From contig CAJULJ010000084.1 of the NCBI GenBank assembly GCA_910587395.1, positions 1 through 9,894 of the forward strand: DNA of 9,894 bases, written 5' to 3'. The position numbers were made by a program, and so were the translations under genes. The notes under the pieces were generated by a model that worked only from the letters and a program-made list of their open reading frames with translations, had not been told where the DNA came from and searched no databases. The first letter of the stretch is position 1. Every line of letters starts with the position of its first letter. This stretch comes from an uncultured Oscillospiraceae bacterium. Lineage in GTDB: Bacteria; Bacillota; Clostridia; Oscillospirales; Oscillospiraceae. This document shows positions 1-6,252 of the stretch, piece by piece.

Positions 1-2
1 TG

Positions 3-596
3 GCGAACATCACATTCCAGGGCGGGCGCAAACCGAAAAATACCTGGCTGGCCGGAAAGATGAAGTGCGGCCACTGTGGGCGGGCGCTGAAAAGCCTGGG
101 CAACCGGGCGGGGACCCAATACCTCTATTGCACCAAGCGGGCAGACAATATGAGCTGCGAGGGCTGCGGGACGCTTCGGACGGCGGAGTTTGAGCAGTTT
201 GTCTATGAGGCGATGGTACATAAGCTCTCCGAGTTTCAGACGTTGACCGCCAAGGCCGAGACAGTCAACCCCAGGCTGACCGCTTTGAATGTGGAGCTGG
301 CCCAGGTGGAGGACGAGATTGAGAAGCTGTTGAACACCCTGACCGGGGCCAGCGCGGTTTTGATGTCCTACGCCAACGGGAAGATTGAGGAACTGGACGC
401 CCGCCGTCAAGGGCTGATAAAGGAGATTGCCGCACTGAACGCGGAAAGCGTCTCCCCGCAAAAGATCGAGTATCTGTCCTCCCACCTGGGGAATTGGGAC
501 AACATCGACTTTGACGACCGGCGGCAGGTGGCCGACATCATTCTCTCCCAGGTCCAAGCCACCGCCGAGCGCGTTTCTTTTGAGTGGAAAATCTAA
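3..596 (+). CDS. Large serine recombinase, C-terminal part (5' end outside window)
   Basis: The frame is open from the window edge, so the catalytic resolvase domain and most of the DNA-binding region lie to the left. What remains is the recombinase zinc-ribbon and coiled-coil tail typical of transposon- or phage-type large serine recombinases. The visible motif LAGKMKCGHCG begins the zinc ribbon. Counted from the Met at base 60, likely zinc ligands are C3, C6, C24 and C33 or C36. They are followed by the family-typical segment TAEFEQFVYEAM. A charged, leucine-rich stretch (about residues 65-135) fits the coiled coil used to regulate synapsis. The C-terminus FEWKI resembles intact family members, so the 3' end looks complete. 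The Met at base 60 is internal, because the frame and the family homology both continue upstream of it. It converges on the oxidoreductase cluster, and such genes usually lie near one end of the element they move. An attachment site in the following gap is possible but not demonstrated. Confidence 0.88.
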   Translation, partial: ANITFQGGRKPKNTWLAGKMKCGHCGRALKSLGNRAGTQYLYCTKRADNMSCEGCGTLRTAEFEQFVYEAMVHKLSEFQTLTAKAETVNPRLTALNVELAQVEDEIEKLLNTLTGASAVLMSYANGKIEELDARRQGLIKEIAALNAESVSPQKIEYLSSHLGNWDNIDFDDRRQVADIILSQVQATAERVSFEWKI

Positions 597-655
597 TTTC
601 TTGCCCCCAGCGTCTTATTCAATGGTGTGTTTACCATTGTCAAGCGATGCTACTG
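597..655. other. Convergent intergenic gap with a short hairpin
   Basis: This 59-bp gap separates the recombinase stop from the convergent stop of the Isf-like flavoprotein. It holds a perfect 7-bp inverted repeat, CAATGGT at 620-626 and ACCATTG at 633-639, with a 6-nt loop. Neither strand has a T-run next to the stem, so it is not a standard intrinsic terminator. The position next to a recombinase makes it a candidate element boundary, but a single sequence cannot show this. Confidence 0.4.
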
Positions 656-1288
656 TCAGCGAATAAAATTGGTGAAGGAGATTGTTTCCTGCTCCGGCAG
701 GGGAATACCGGCCTTCATTCCGGCCTCCTTGCACTTGAGGAACCAGGCCATGTTCTTGCCCAGGATACGCATGATCTGCATTCCCTCGGCGTCCCTCCGC
801 ACCTCGTCCGGCGTGGTTCCATGAACCATGTTCCAATACCGGGAAGTGATGATGGGCATCTGCATCAGGCCGAAATACTTGTTCATCTGATCCCAAGCGG
901 CTGTGGTTCCGGCCCGCCGGGCGGAGATAACCAGCCCCGCGGGCTTCAGCAGGAAGCGGTTCCCGCCGCCGCAGAAATCGGCGTAGAAAGACCGATCCAG
1001 AAAAGAGGTAATGGCGCCCGTGGCCCCGCCCCAATGGACGGGAGTGCCAAAGATGAATCCATCGTAGTCTCCGGCCAGCTTCAGAAATTCATTTACTTTG
1101 TCATCGAACACGCAGGCGTGCTTCTTGACGCAGGTCTTGCAGGCGATACAGCCGGAGAGGGGCTTGTTCCCGATCCAGAACACATCCGTGTCGATCCCGT
1201 TTTGATTCAGCGCAGAGGACACCTCCATCAGCGCTGTATAGGTGCAGCCCTCCTTGTGGGGACTGCCATTGACCAGTAAAACCTTCAT
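656..1288 (-). CDS. Isf-like flavodoxin-family NAD(P)H-dependent oxidoreductase
   Basis: This 210-residue protein belongs to the NADPH-dependent FMN reductase/flavodoxin-fold family, in the branch resembling iron-sulfur flavoprotein (Isf). The N-terminus MKVLLVNGSPHKEGCT is the family's FMN-phosphate loop. C47, C50, C53 and C59 form a CX2CX2CX5C cluster that matches the compact motif binding a [4Fe-4S] cluster in Isf proteins. GTPVHWGGATG (81-91) is the second flavin-binding loop. The C-terminal TNFIR is a common ending in this family, so the gene looks intact. The ATG at 1288 is chosen because GGAGGAG lies 6 nt upstream; an in-frame extension to 1348 would run into the preceding gene. It is probably cytosolic, as no signal peptide is seen. 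It starts 13 bp after the tandem flavodoxin gene and is likely the last gene of that operon. The physiological electron donor and acceptor cannot be read from the sequence. Confidence 0.9.
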   Translation of the reverse strand: MKVLLVNGSPHKEGCTYTALMEVSSALNQNGIDTDVFWIGNKPLSGCIACKTCVKKHACVFDDKVNEFLKLAGDYDGFIFGTPVHWGGATGAITSFLDRSFYADFCGGGNRFLLKPAGLVISARRAGTTAAWDQMNKYFGLMQMPIITSRYWNMVHGTTPDEVRRDAEGMQIMRILGKNMAWFLKCKEAGMKAGIPLPEQETISFTNFIR

Positions 1289-1301
1289 AATAAGCTCCTC
1301 C

Positions 1302-2570
1302 TTAATTATCCAGACCGTTGACCCATGAGACGATCTCCTGTTCCGCATCCTGGATGTTGTCCCGGGAAATTGTCAGGCCATCCAGCATCTTTGCCCCTGG
1401 CTCCAGGCTCTGAATGGTGGCGGGCGTTCCGGCGAAGCTGCTGCCGCCGTGAGTGCTGAAGGGGATTACCGTCTTGCCGCTGAAATTATAGGTGTCGAAA
1501 AAGGTGTAGAGGATCTGAGGCATATCGCTCCACCAGATGGGGTAGCCGATGAAAACCGTGTCATAGCTGTCAAAATCGGAGACAGCATCCTTGACGGCGG
1601 GGCGGGTATCCTGATCCTGCTCATCCCGTGCCCGGGCAATCAGGGTGGCGTGGTCGGTGGGATAGGGGTTCTGCGGCTCAATACGATAGATGTCAGCATT
1701 CGTTGTTCTTTGAATGACCTGGGCCATATACTGCGTGTTTCCCAGAACCTCGCCGTTTATGACGACCGTGCTGTTGGCCTCCTCGGTGGTCATATTATTG
1801 GGATCCGTGGTTTCCGGCATAGAGAAGTAGGCCACAAGAACCTTGGCCTCACCGCTCTGCGCGGGCTGGATGTTTGCCATGGGGAGGTTCAGACCGTTAA
1901 CCCATTCCACCACATCGGCTTCGGCCACGCCGCTGCGGAACCGCTGGCCCTCCTGCCAGTTGCCGGTTCCGGCCAGCTCCGCCAGCAGCTTGCCGCTTTC
2001 GCCCAGGCCGGAGGAAGAAGATGTGCAGAAGGGGATTACGGTTTTCCCGGTGAAGTCGTTGGCATTGATGAAATTGTCTACCGGCCAGGCGGCGATGCCC
2101 CACCAGATGGGATAGCCGATAAATACGGTATCATAGTCCTCCCAGCCGTCTACGGCCGTTTCCGTCAGCTCCATGGTTCGCAGGGAGGGATCGTCATGCT
2201 CCCGGCTGACCCGGCTTTCGGAATCCGTCCAATTCAGATCGGCGGAGGAATAGGGATCTGCCGGAGTGATCGCAAAGATGTCGCCGCCTGTGGCGTTGGC
2301 GATATATCCGGCCACGGCCTCGGTGCTGCCGGTGGCGGAATAGTAGACCACCAGGGTTTTTCCTTCCTCCGCATTGCCGGAAACATCTTCGGCGGGTTCC
2401 TCCGGCGCGGAGGGCGCGTCATCGGGAGTATCCGGCTGGGCTTCTACCTGCGCTCCGTCGGGAACGGGGGCCGGCGTTCCGCTGTTGGGAGGGGTGTCTG
2501 CACACCCAACCAGCAGGAAAAGGCTTATTGCTGCCGCCAGCAGCGCGAAACGTGATTTTTTCTGTCTCAT
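1302..2570 (-). CDS. Lipoprotein with two tandem flavodoxin domains
   Basis: This 422-residue protein begins with a positively charged, hydrophobic signal sequence ending in the lipobox LVGC (cleavage before C23), which predicts attachment to the outer face of the membrane. Residues 24-70 are a Pro/Asp/Glu-rich linker. Two flavodoxin-like domains follow, at about 71-228 and 243-422. The first has a classic FMN phosphate loop, YYSATGSTEAV. In the second, the loop is interrupted by a long insert (about 251-277) before GNTQ, as in some clostridial flavodoxins. The motif YDTVFIGYPIWW occurs in both domains at 146-157 and 336-347, and GKTVIPF recurs at 175 and 365. Both repeats are 190 residues apart, showing an internal duplication. 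No obvious flavin-transferase (ApbE) acceptor motif is seen, so FMN would be bound non-covalently. AGGAGGA lies 8 nt before the ATG and overlaps the stop codon of the upstream aldo/keto reductase, which suggests translational coupling. Confidence 0.9.
   Translation of the reverse strand: MRQKKSRFALLAAAISLFLLVGCADTPPNSGTPAPVPDGAQVEAQPDTPDDAPSAPEEPAEDVSGNAEEGKTLVVYYSATGSTEAVAGYIANATGGDIFAITPADPYSSADLNWTDSESRVSREHDDPSLRTMELTETAVDGWEDYDTVFIGYPIWWGIAAWPVDNFINANDFTGKTVIPFCTSSSSGLGESGKLLAELAGTGNWQEGQRFRSGVAEADVVEWVNGLNLPMANIQPAQSGEAKVLVAYFSMPETTDPNNMTTEEANSTVVINGEVLGNTQYMAQVIQRTTNADIYRIEPQNPYPTDHATLIARARDEQDQDTRPAVKDAVSDFDSYDTVFIGYPIWWSDMPQILYTFFDTYNFSGKTVIPFSTHGGSSFAGTPATIQSLEPGAKMLDGLTISRDNIQDAEQEIVSWVNGLDN
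1531..2136. repeat. Pair of 36-bp direct repeats from the flavodoxin duplication
   Basis: The segments 1531-1566 and 2101-2136 are identical at 31 of 36 positions and lie exactly 570 bp (190 codons) apart. They encode the same peptide, YDTVFIGYPIWW, in the two flavodoxin domains, so all five differences are silent. They mark an internal gene duplication, or selection on this flavin-site motif, and not a mobile repeat. Confidence 0.8.
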
Positions 2571-2583
2571 GTTATAGATCCTC

Positions 2584-3585
2584 CTATTTCATGATTGTTT
2601 TTGTACCGCCGAACACCTGGGACATCTCCATCGTGTCCAGCGCATTGTCCAGTGCCTGCACCTCGGATGCTGTCAGCACAGTATCCGCCGCTCCCGCGTT
2701 CTCCCGCATCCGTTCCAGCTTGCGGGTGCCGGGAATGGGGACGATATAGGGCTTTTTGCGCAGCATCCATGCCAGGGAGATCTGCGCGGGTGTGGCCTGC
2801 TTTTCCTCCGCCAGCCGGTGGAGCAATTTCAGCAGCGCCCGGTTCTGCTCCATGCCCTCCGGGGTGAACTGCGGCATGACGCTCCGGTAATCTGTCCCGG
2901 CTTCAAACATGGTTTCCCTTCCGTACCGCGCGGATAGGAGGCCGTTTGCCAGCGGGGAGAACGCCACATAGCCGATGCCCAGCTCCTCCAGAAGCGGGAA
3001 CAGGTTCTCGTACCACCGTGCCATCATGGAGTAGCGGTTCTGGATCGCCGTTACCGGGCAGACGGCGTGAGCGCGGCGGATGGTGTCCTCCGTCGCTTCG
3101 GACAGGCCCCAATGGGTGATTTTGCCCTCCCGGATCAGATCGGCCATTACCCCGGCCACTTCCTCCACCGGCACATTGGGATCGGCCCGGTGCTGGTAGT
3201 AGAGGTCGATGTGATCCGTCCCCAGCCGCCGCAGAGAATTTTCCACGGAGGTTCGGATCACCGCGGGCCGGGAATCCGGCACAAGGAGCTTGTTCACCGC
3301 CATGCTGCCCCTGTCAAAATGGATGCCGAACTTGGTGGCAAGAACCACCTTGTCCCGGCACTCTTTCAGCGCGGTTCCCAGCAGCTCTTCATTGTGGTGG
3401 GGATCGTCCGCCGTTCCGTAGACCTCGGCGGTATCGAAGAAGGTATATCCCATATCCGCCGCCTGCCGGATCAAGCGGATGGCTTCGGTTCGATCTGTGG
3501 GCGCACCGTAGGCATGGGAGAAACCCATGCACCCAAGGCCAAGGGCTGAAACCTTCAAATCGCGCCCTAATACTCGCTGTTCCAT
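2584..3585 (-). CDS. Aldo/keto reductase (YajO/Tas-like, AKR11-13 type)
   Basis: This 333-residue protein has full length for the bacterial aldo/keto reductases that use a TIM barrel and NADPH to reduce aldehydes, ketones or quinone-like carbonyls. The catalytic tetrad is visible: D51 and Y56 in FFDTAEVYG, K85 in ATKFG, and H132 in YYQHR. The N-terminus (VLGRDLKVSALGLGCMG) and the cofactor-end motif IPGTRKLERMRENAGA (284-299) are typical. The substrate cannot be predicted. The ATG at 3585 has AAAGGA 6 nt upstream. It is the first gene of the left operon and reads into the tandem flavodoxin lipoprotein, whose ribosome binding site overlaps this gene's TAG stop. Its promoter region shares a long element with that of the other aldo/keto reductase at 8098-8952, although the two proteins belong to different branches of the family. 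Confidence 0.93.
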   Translation of the reverse strand: MEQRVLGRDLKVSALGLGCMGFSHAYGAPTDRTEAIRLIRQAADMGYTFFDTAEVYGTADDPHHNEELLGTALKECRDKVVLATKFGIHFDRGSMAVNKLLVPDSRPAVIRTSVENSLRRLGTDHIDLYYQHRADPNVPVEEVAGVMADLIREGKITHWGLSEATEDTIRRAHAVCPVTAIQNRYSMMARWYENLFPLLEELGIGYVAFSPLANGLLSARYGRETMFEAGTDYRSVMPQFTPEGMEQNRALLKLLHRLAEEKQATPAQISLAWMLRKKPYIVPIPGTRKLERMRENAGAADTVLTASEVQALDNALDTMEMSQVFGGTKTIMK

Positions 3586-3590
3586 CTCAA

Positions 3591-3630
3591 TTCCTTTCTG
3601 CTGCGATTGCTGTTGTTCCTTGCTGCGATT
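3591..3630 (-). repeat. Duplicated ribosome-binding-site-like segment
   Basis: In the leader of the aldo/keto reductase, the mRNA-sense word AATCGCAGCA followed by AAGGAA occurs twice. The copies lie at 3616-3630 and, with two extra bases before AAGGAA, at 3591-3608. Only the copy nearest the gene has ribosome-binding-site spacing to the ATG at 3585. The upstream copy could be a slippage duplication or a ribosome standby site. Confidence 0.45.
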
Positions 3631-3651
3631 TGATTTTAACGCACGGAGACA

Positions 3652-3686
3652 GAAAACAGAAGTCTCGATTGGTTCATCAGTATCAA
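3652..3686 (-). promoter_or_regulatory. Conserved 35-bp promoter/operator element, copy 1
   Basis: On the - strand this element begins TTGATACT and ends ACTTCTGTTTTC. It matches the element at 9018-9052 at 30 of 35 positions with no gaps. Its near edge lies 66 nt from the start codon, against 65 nt for the other copy. TTGATA is a plausible -35 box, but no good -10 box follows at normal spacing, which fits a promoter needing an activator. Next to it, on the + strand, is the palindrome GTCAAaggTTGAC (3687-3699). A LysR-type regulator is the natural candidate because one is encoded beside the other copy. The regulator assignment is inference. Confidence 0.65.
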
Positions 3687-3713
3687 GTCAAAGGTTGACA
3701 CTGAAAGGCGTCA

Positions 3714-3741
3714 AAAAAGGCCGAGGTTCCTCAGCCTTTTT
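3714..3741 (-). terminator. Intrinsic terminator after the CMD-cupin gene
   Basis: AAAAAGGC (3714-3721) pairs with GCCTTTTT (3734-3741). Inside, after one C/A mismatch, GAGG pairs with CCTC around a very short loop. On the - strand the stem ends in a T-run. It begins 12 nt after the stop of the CMD-cupin gene and separates that operon from the next aldo/keto reductase promoter. The A/T arms are symmetrical, so it may also stop transcription arriving on the + strand. Confidence 0.85.
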
Positions 3742-3753
3742 ATCTGCCTTATT

Positions 3754-4491
3754 TTATTTCAGAAAGCTATACTGCTTTTCGTCTACCGCCTCACACCACT
3801 CGGTCCGTCCACCCTCGCCGGGGACCTCTATGGCCAAGTGCTGGAACCATGAATCCTTGGCCGCGCCGTGCCAGTGCTTCACGCCGGCGGGGATGTTCAC
3901 TACGTCACCGGGGCGCAGCGCTCTCGGCTCCCGGCCCCATTCATGATACCAGCCCCGGCCGCTGACGCAGACCAGCATCTGTCCGCCGCCGCTCTCGGCG
4001 TGGTGGATGTGCCAGTTGTTCCGGCACCCCGGCTCAAAGGTCACGTTGAACACCGGCACCTGCTCTTTGGACAGCGGTGCAAGGTAGCTCTGCCCAATAA
4101 AATACTGTGCAAAGGCATCATTTTTCTCCCCTACGGGGAAGCAGGACAGCCGGTCGGGGTCTATGCCATCATCCTCGCCGTAGACATCCTGGATCAGCGG
4201 GAAGGTACTCCACGCCTTGGGCCAGCCGCAGTAAAAGGCAAGCTGGGTCACAATCTCCACGGCCTCCTGCTTGGTGACGCCGTGGGCCTTGCCCAAGCTG
4301 AGGTGAGATTTAAGCTGGGGATACAGCCCCGCCGAGAACAGCGCCGCAATGGTAATCATACTGCGGTCACGGGGAGAGAGCTGATCCTCCCTTGACCAAA
4401 CCTCGCCAAAGAGGACATCATCGTTCAGTTCCGCGAATTTCGGGGCGAGATCACCCAGGCGGTCGCGGCCCGCTGTTTGCTTTTCTGCCAT
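3754..4491 (-). CDS. Carboxymuconolactone decarboxylase-cupin fusion protein
   Basis: This 245-residue protein joins two domains. Residues 1-105 form a carboxymuconolactone decarboxylase (CMD/AhpD-fold) domain, with the family segments LSPRDRSMITIAALFSAG and QLAFYCGWPKAW. Residues 120-245 form a cupin. The cupin has probable metal ligands H161 and H163 in WHIHH, with Q171 or E166 nearby and H206 in IPAGVKHWHGA. The CMD part has no CxxC pair, so it is not an AhpD-type peroxidase. Proteins with this two-domain layout are common in gut anaerobes and often sit near flavodoxin and reductase genes, but I know of no secure reaction; a small aromatic or carbonyl substrate is a guess. The ATG at 4491 has AAAGGA 9 nt upstream. 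It lies 22 bp after the flavin-reductase-like gene and so forms a two-gene operon with it, closed by the terminator at 3714-3741. Confidence 0.88.
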   Translation of the reverse strand: MAEKQTAGRDRLGDLAPKFAELNDDVLFGEVWSREDQLSPRDRSMITIAALFSAGLYPQLKSHLSLGKAHGVTKQEAVEIVTQLAFYCGWPKAWSTFPLIQDVYGEDDGIDPDRLSCFPVGEKNDAFAQYFIGQSYLAPLSKEQVPVFNVTFEPGCRNNWHIHHAESGGGQMLVCVSGRGWYHEWGREPRALRPGDVVNIPAGVKHWHGAAKDSWFQHLAIEVPGEGGRTEWCEAVDEKQYSFLK

Positions 4492-4513
4492 AGCGAATAA
4501 TCCTTTCTTTATT

Positions 4514-5071
4514 TCATTTCAGCTTCCCGCCGTCATGGAACGCTTTTCCAACGACCTCGCCCATCTTGACGTAGGTATTGCCGCAGGGGTCAAAGGAGAT
4601 GGCTTGCAGCTTGGCGGCATCAATTTTACCGTCCGCGCCCAGCACCCTCTCATCCGCGCTGATGCCCGCGATCTGGCCGATGATGTTGCCGTCATCGCTC
4701 ACCCTGAGCAGCCTGCACTCCAAGGCAACCGGAAACTCATCAATCAACGGAGCATCCACCGCTTCGCTTCGGGTGGTGTGAAGCCCCGCCTTGACCAGCT
4801 TATCCGGCTCCTGATTGGCGGACACCAGCCCCACATAGTCCGCTTCCACCACATGGGCGGCGTCGGCAAAGCTGACGGTGAACGCGCCCTTTGCCTTGAT
4901 GTTCCTGGTGGTCTTGTGTCCCGCGCTCAGGCAGAGGACTACCTTATCCCGGTCATACAGACCACCCCATGCGGCGTTCATCGCATCCGCCCTTCCGTTC
5001 TCATCATAAGTGCCGATAATCAGCACCGGCAGAGGAAAGAACCAGGGGTTACTCTCAAAATGTTTTCTCAT
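4514..5071 (-). CDS. Flavin reductase-like domain protein (flavoredoxin type)
   Basis: This 185-residue protein has the FMN-binding split-barrel fold of the flavin reductase/flavoredoxin family. Early residues PLPVLIIGTYDENGRADAMNAAW (14-36) are the typical first strand and turn. LSAGHKTTRNIKAKGAFTVSF (48-68) is the FMN-contacting stretch, and a family-typical run about NTYVKMGEVVGKAF ends the protein. Such proteins use NAD(P)H or another donor to reduce FMN, or carry bound FMN as an electron carrier. They are cytosolic. The ATG at 5071 has GGAGGA 5 nt upstream. It is the first gene after a strong MerR-type promoter and is followed by the CMD-cupin gene. Which partner uses its reduced flavin is unknown; the CMD-cupin product and the Isf-like flavoprotein are the closest candidates. 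Confidence 0.9.
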   Translation of the reverse strand: MRKHFESNPWFFPLPVLIIGTYDENGRADAMNAAWGGLYDRDKVVLCLSAGHKTTRNIKAKGAFTVSFADAAHVVEADYVGLVSANQEPDKLVKAGLHTTRSEAVDAPLIDEFPVALECRLLRVSDDGNIIGQIAGISADERVLGADGKIDAAKLQAISFDPCGNTYVKMGEVVGKAFHDGGKLK

Positions 5072-5101
5072 AGTGATCCTCCGTTTCGTTATGATAAGCC
5101 G

Positions 5102-5132
5102 AGTATAGACCTTAAAGCCTACTCCATATCAA
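5102..5132 (-). promoter_or_regulatory. MerR-family-type promoter with a 19-bp spacer
   Basis: On the - strand a -35 box TTGATA (5132-5127) and a -10 box TATACT (5107-5102) are both near consensus but are 19 bp apart, against the usual 17. Long spacers with an operator inside are the hallmark of MerR-family promoters. The spacer reads TGGAGT, two bases, GCTTTAAG, three bases. That follows, from memory, the register of AdhR/NmlR-type operators (TGGAGT-NN-ACTCCAAG, or ACTTTAAG as the half-site). The -10 box is 30 nt from the start of the flavin-reductase-like gene. No MerR gene is in the window. Confidence 0.75.
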
Positions 5133-5149
5133 GAGTGTTCGAAAATTTT

Positions 5150-5851
5150 TCAGACTTTCGTATACCGCAGCCACAGAGCATCATCATCCAGTTTTTCTAC
5201 GGCTTTCAAATGAAATACCGCCGGAAGCCGTTCCGGGAGGAACGCCGGTTTCTCAAACAAGGATGCCGATTTCCGGTTCCCGTCCGCTGTGGGAGCGAGG
5301 ATGATACGCAGCTCGTCAATCAAATCTTCCTGGGAGAAAGACCAGTTCATCTGGCCGCCGCCCGCCAGCATCAGCCGGTCAATGTGAAACAAAGCTTTTA
5401 GTTTACCAAGCAGCAGAGTACAGTCCAGCCGGTCTTTCCCGGTGAACACATAGGACACATCCACCTTCCGCAGATAGGCCAGATACTCATTGGAAACCTG
5501 CTCTGTAAGAACCTCGATCACATGGGCTTTCGGACGGCCCCGCTTCTCAATGTACTTGCTGTTCCAGCCCAGTATCCCCTGGGGGTCTACGGATACGATG
5601 AAGTTATGAACGTCAGTCGGGGCCGCATAGTCCTCGTGGGGCCAGACGGTTTCGCAGGTAGGCAGCACCGCCGGAGCGAGGCCGTTGGAATAGGTTCCCG
5701 CCATGGTGGTTGTACCGTAGATAGTGGCCTGACAGCCGAAGGTGGCGCGCAGCTGGCCGTAGGCTTTGGCGCAGGCGGCGGACATACACGCCCCGTCAAT
5801 CCTTCCGTCCAGCGCCATCAGCATATGGCAGACAACAAAAGGCATTTCCAT
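5150..5851 (-). CDS. RibD C-terminal domain (DHFR-fold) reductase
   Basis: This 233-residue protein matches the RibD C-terminal family, which has the dihydrofolate-reductase fold and binds NADPH. In riboflavin synthesis this domain reduces a pyrimidine intermediate. Stand-alone copies like this one (YyaP/YwjB style) usually have no assigned reaction. Visible motifs are the N-terminal VCHMLMALDGRIDG (7-20), the IYGTTTM turn (44-50), the pyrophosphate-binding GGGQMN (164-169) followed by DEL (179-181), and LAPTADGNR (185-193). No RibD deaminase domain and no other riboflavin genes are nearby, so a role in flavin synthesis is unlikely. The ATG at 5851 lies one base after the stop of the small upstream gene, in the order TAA-G-ATG, with no clear Shine-Dalgarno; coupling by re-initiation is likely. 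A second in-frame ATG at 5845 is an alternative start. Confidence 0.85.
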   Translation of the reverse strand: MEMPFVVCHMLMALDGRIDGACMSAACAKAYGQLRATFGCQATIYGTTTMAGTYSNGLAPAVLPTCETVWPHEDYAAPTDVHNFIVSVDPQGILGWNSKYIEKRGRPKAHVIEVLTEQVSNEYLAYLRKVDVSYVFTGKDRLDCTLLLGKLKALFHIDRLMLAGGGQMNWSFSQEDLIDELRIILAPTADGNRKSASLFEKPAFLPERLPAVFHLKAVEKLDDDALWLRYTKV

Positions 5852-5852
5852 C

Positions 5853-6215
5853 TTAATATACCAACGCCGTGAAAGAAAACTGAACCAGTTTCCATTCTTT
5901 TTCCCGCTGAATATAAACTTCTGTCACCGCAAAATGGTGTGTTGTGAACACGCCATTCAGCAGCAGCCCATAATTGCAGTCTGTAATGACAATCGCTGTA
6001 CTGCCAAAGAACTGTACGCTCTGACTGTTGAATTTGATTTCCGTGGGCTTGAACTGGCCGCTGGTATAGCAGCGAACCTCTTCATCCAACCCACAGGTAA
6101 CGCCGATGTGCACGAAGCGGCAGCTGGGGTCGGCAATCTCCCGCATTTTTGTTTCGTCAGCCCGCTCCATCGCCTGCCAGAACTTTTGCGAAATTTCAAT
6201 GATTTTATGCTCCAT
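5853..6215 (-). CDS. SnoaL/NTF2-like small protein (DUF4440 type)
   Basis: This 120-residue protein fits the nuclear-transport-factor-2-like cone fold in length and pattern: an N-terminal helix (IIEISQKFWQAMERADETKMREI), then the strand RFVHIG (33-38), and closing strands TAIVITDCNYGLLLNG, HHFAVTEVYIQR and WKLVQFSFTALVY. Members are small-molecule-binding or isomerase-like proteins, and some protect against or respond to toxic compounds; no substrate is evident. The ATG at 6215 is chosen because AGGAGGA lies 8 nt upstream. The frame stays open upstream to 6512, but that stretch only mirrors the alcohol dehydrogenase coding sequence. It follows that gene after 37 bp and is joined to the RibD-like reductase by a one-base gap, so the two products may act on the same compound. 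Confidence 0.82.
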   Translation of the reverse strand: MEHKIIEISQKFWQAMERADETKMREIADPSCRFVHIGVTCGLDEEVRCYTSGQFKPTEIKFNSQSVQFFGSTAIVITDCNYGLLLNGVFTTHHFAVTEVYIQREKEWKLVQFSFTALVY

Positions 6216-6252
6216 GATTTGCTTCCTCCTGATATATTTTCTGATAAAATGG

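Noticed and set aside
620..639. Hairpin as a terminator for the convergent genes
   Set aside because: The 7-bp stem is not followed by a T-run on either strand, so it does not meet the usual form of an intrinsic terminator.
584..1279. Open frame on the + strand after the recombinase, overlapping its end
   Set aside because: It is antisense to the Isf-like flavoprotein, which has a clear family match and a strong ribosome binding site.
1531..2136. The 36-bp direct repeats as recombination or mobile-element ends
   Set aside because: They encode the same flavodoxin motif in the two domains at an exact 190-codon distance, so domain duplication explains them.
1449..2555. Long open frame on the + strand across the tandem flavodoxin gene
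   Set aside because: It mirrors the real gene in composition, including its internal duplication, and shows no recognisable domain.
5141..5151. GAAAATTTTTC palindrome as a terminator after the RibD-like gene
   Set aside because: The stem is short and almost all A/T, with no T-run after it; it even overlaps the stop codon.
4535..5401. Open frame on the + strand across the flavin-reductase-like gene and the MerR-type promoter
   Set aside because: It is antisense to two recognised genes and runs through a promoter; no family resemblance.
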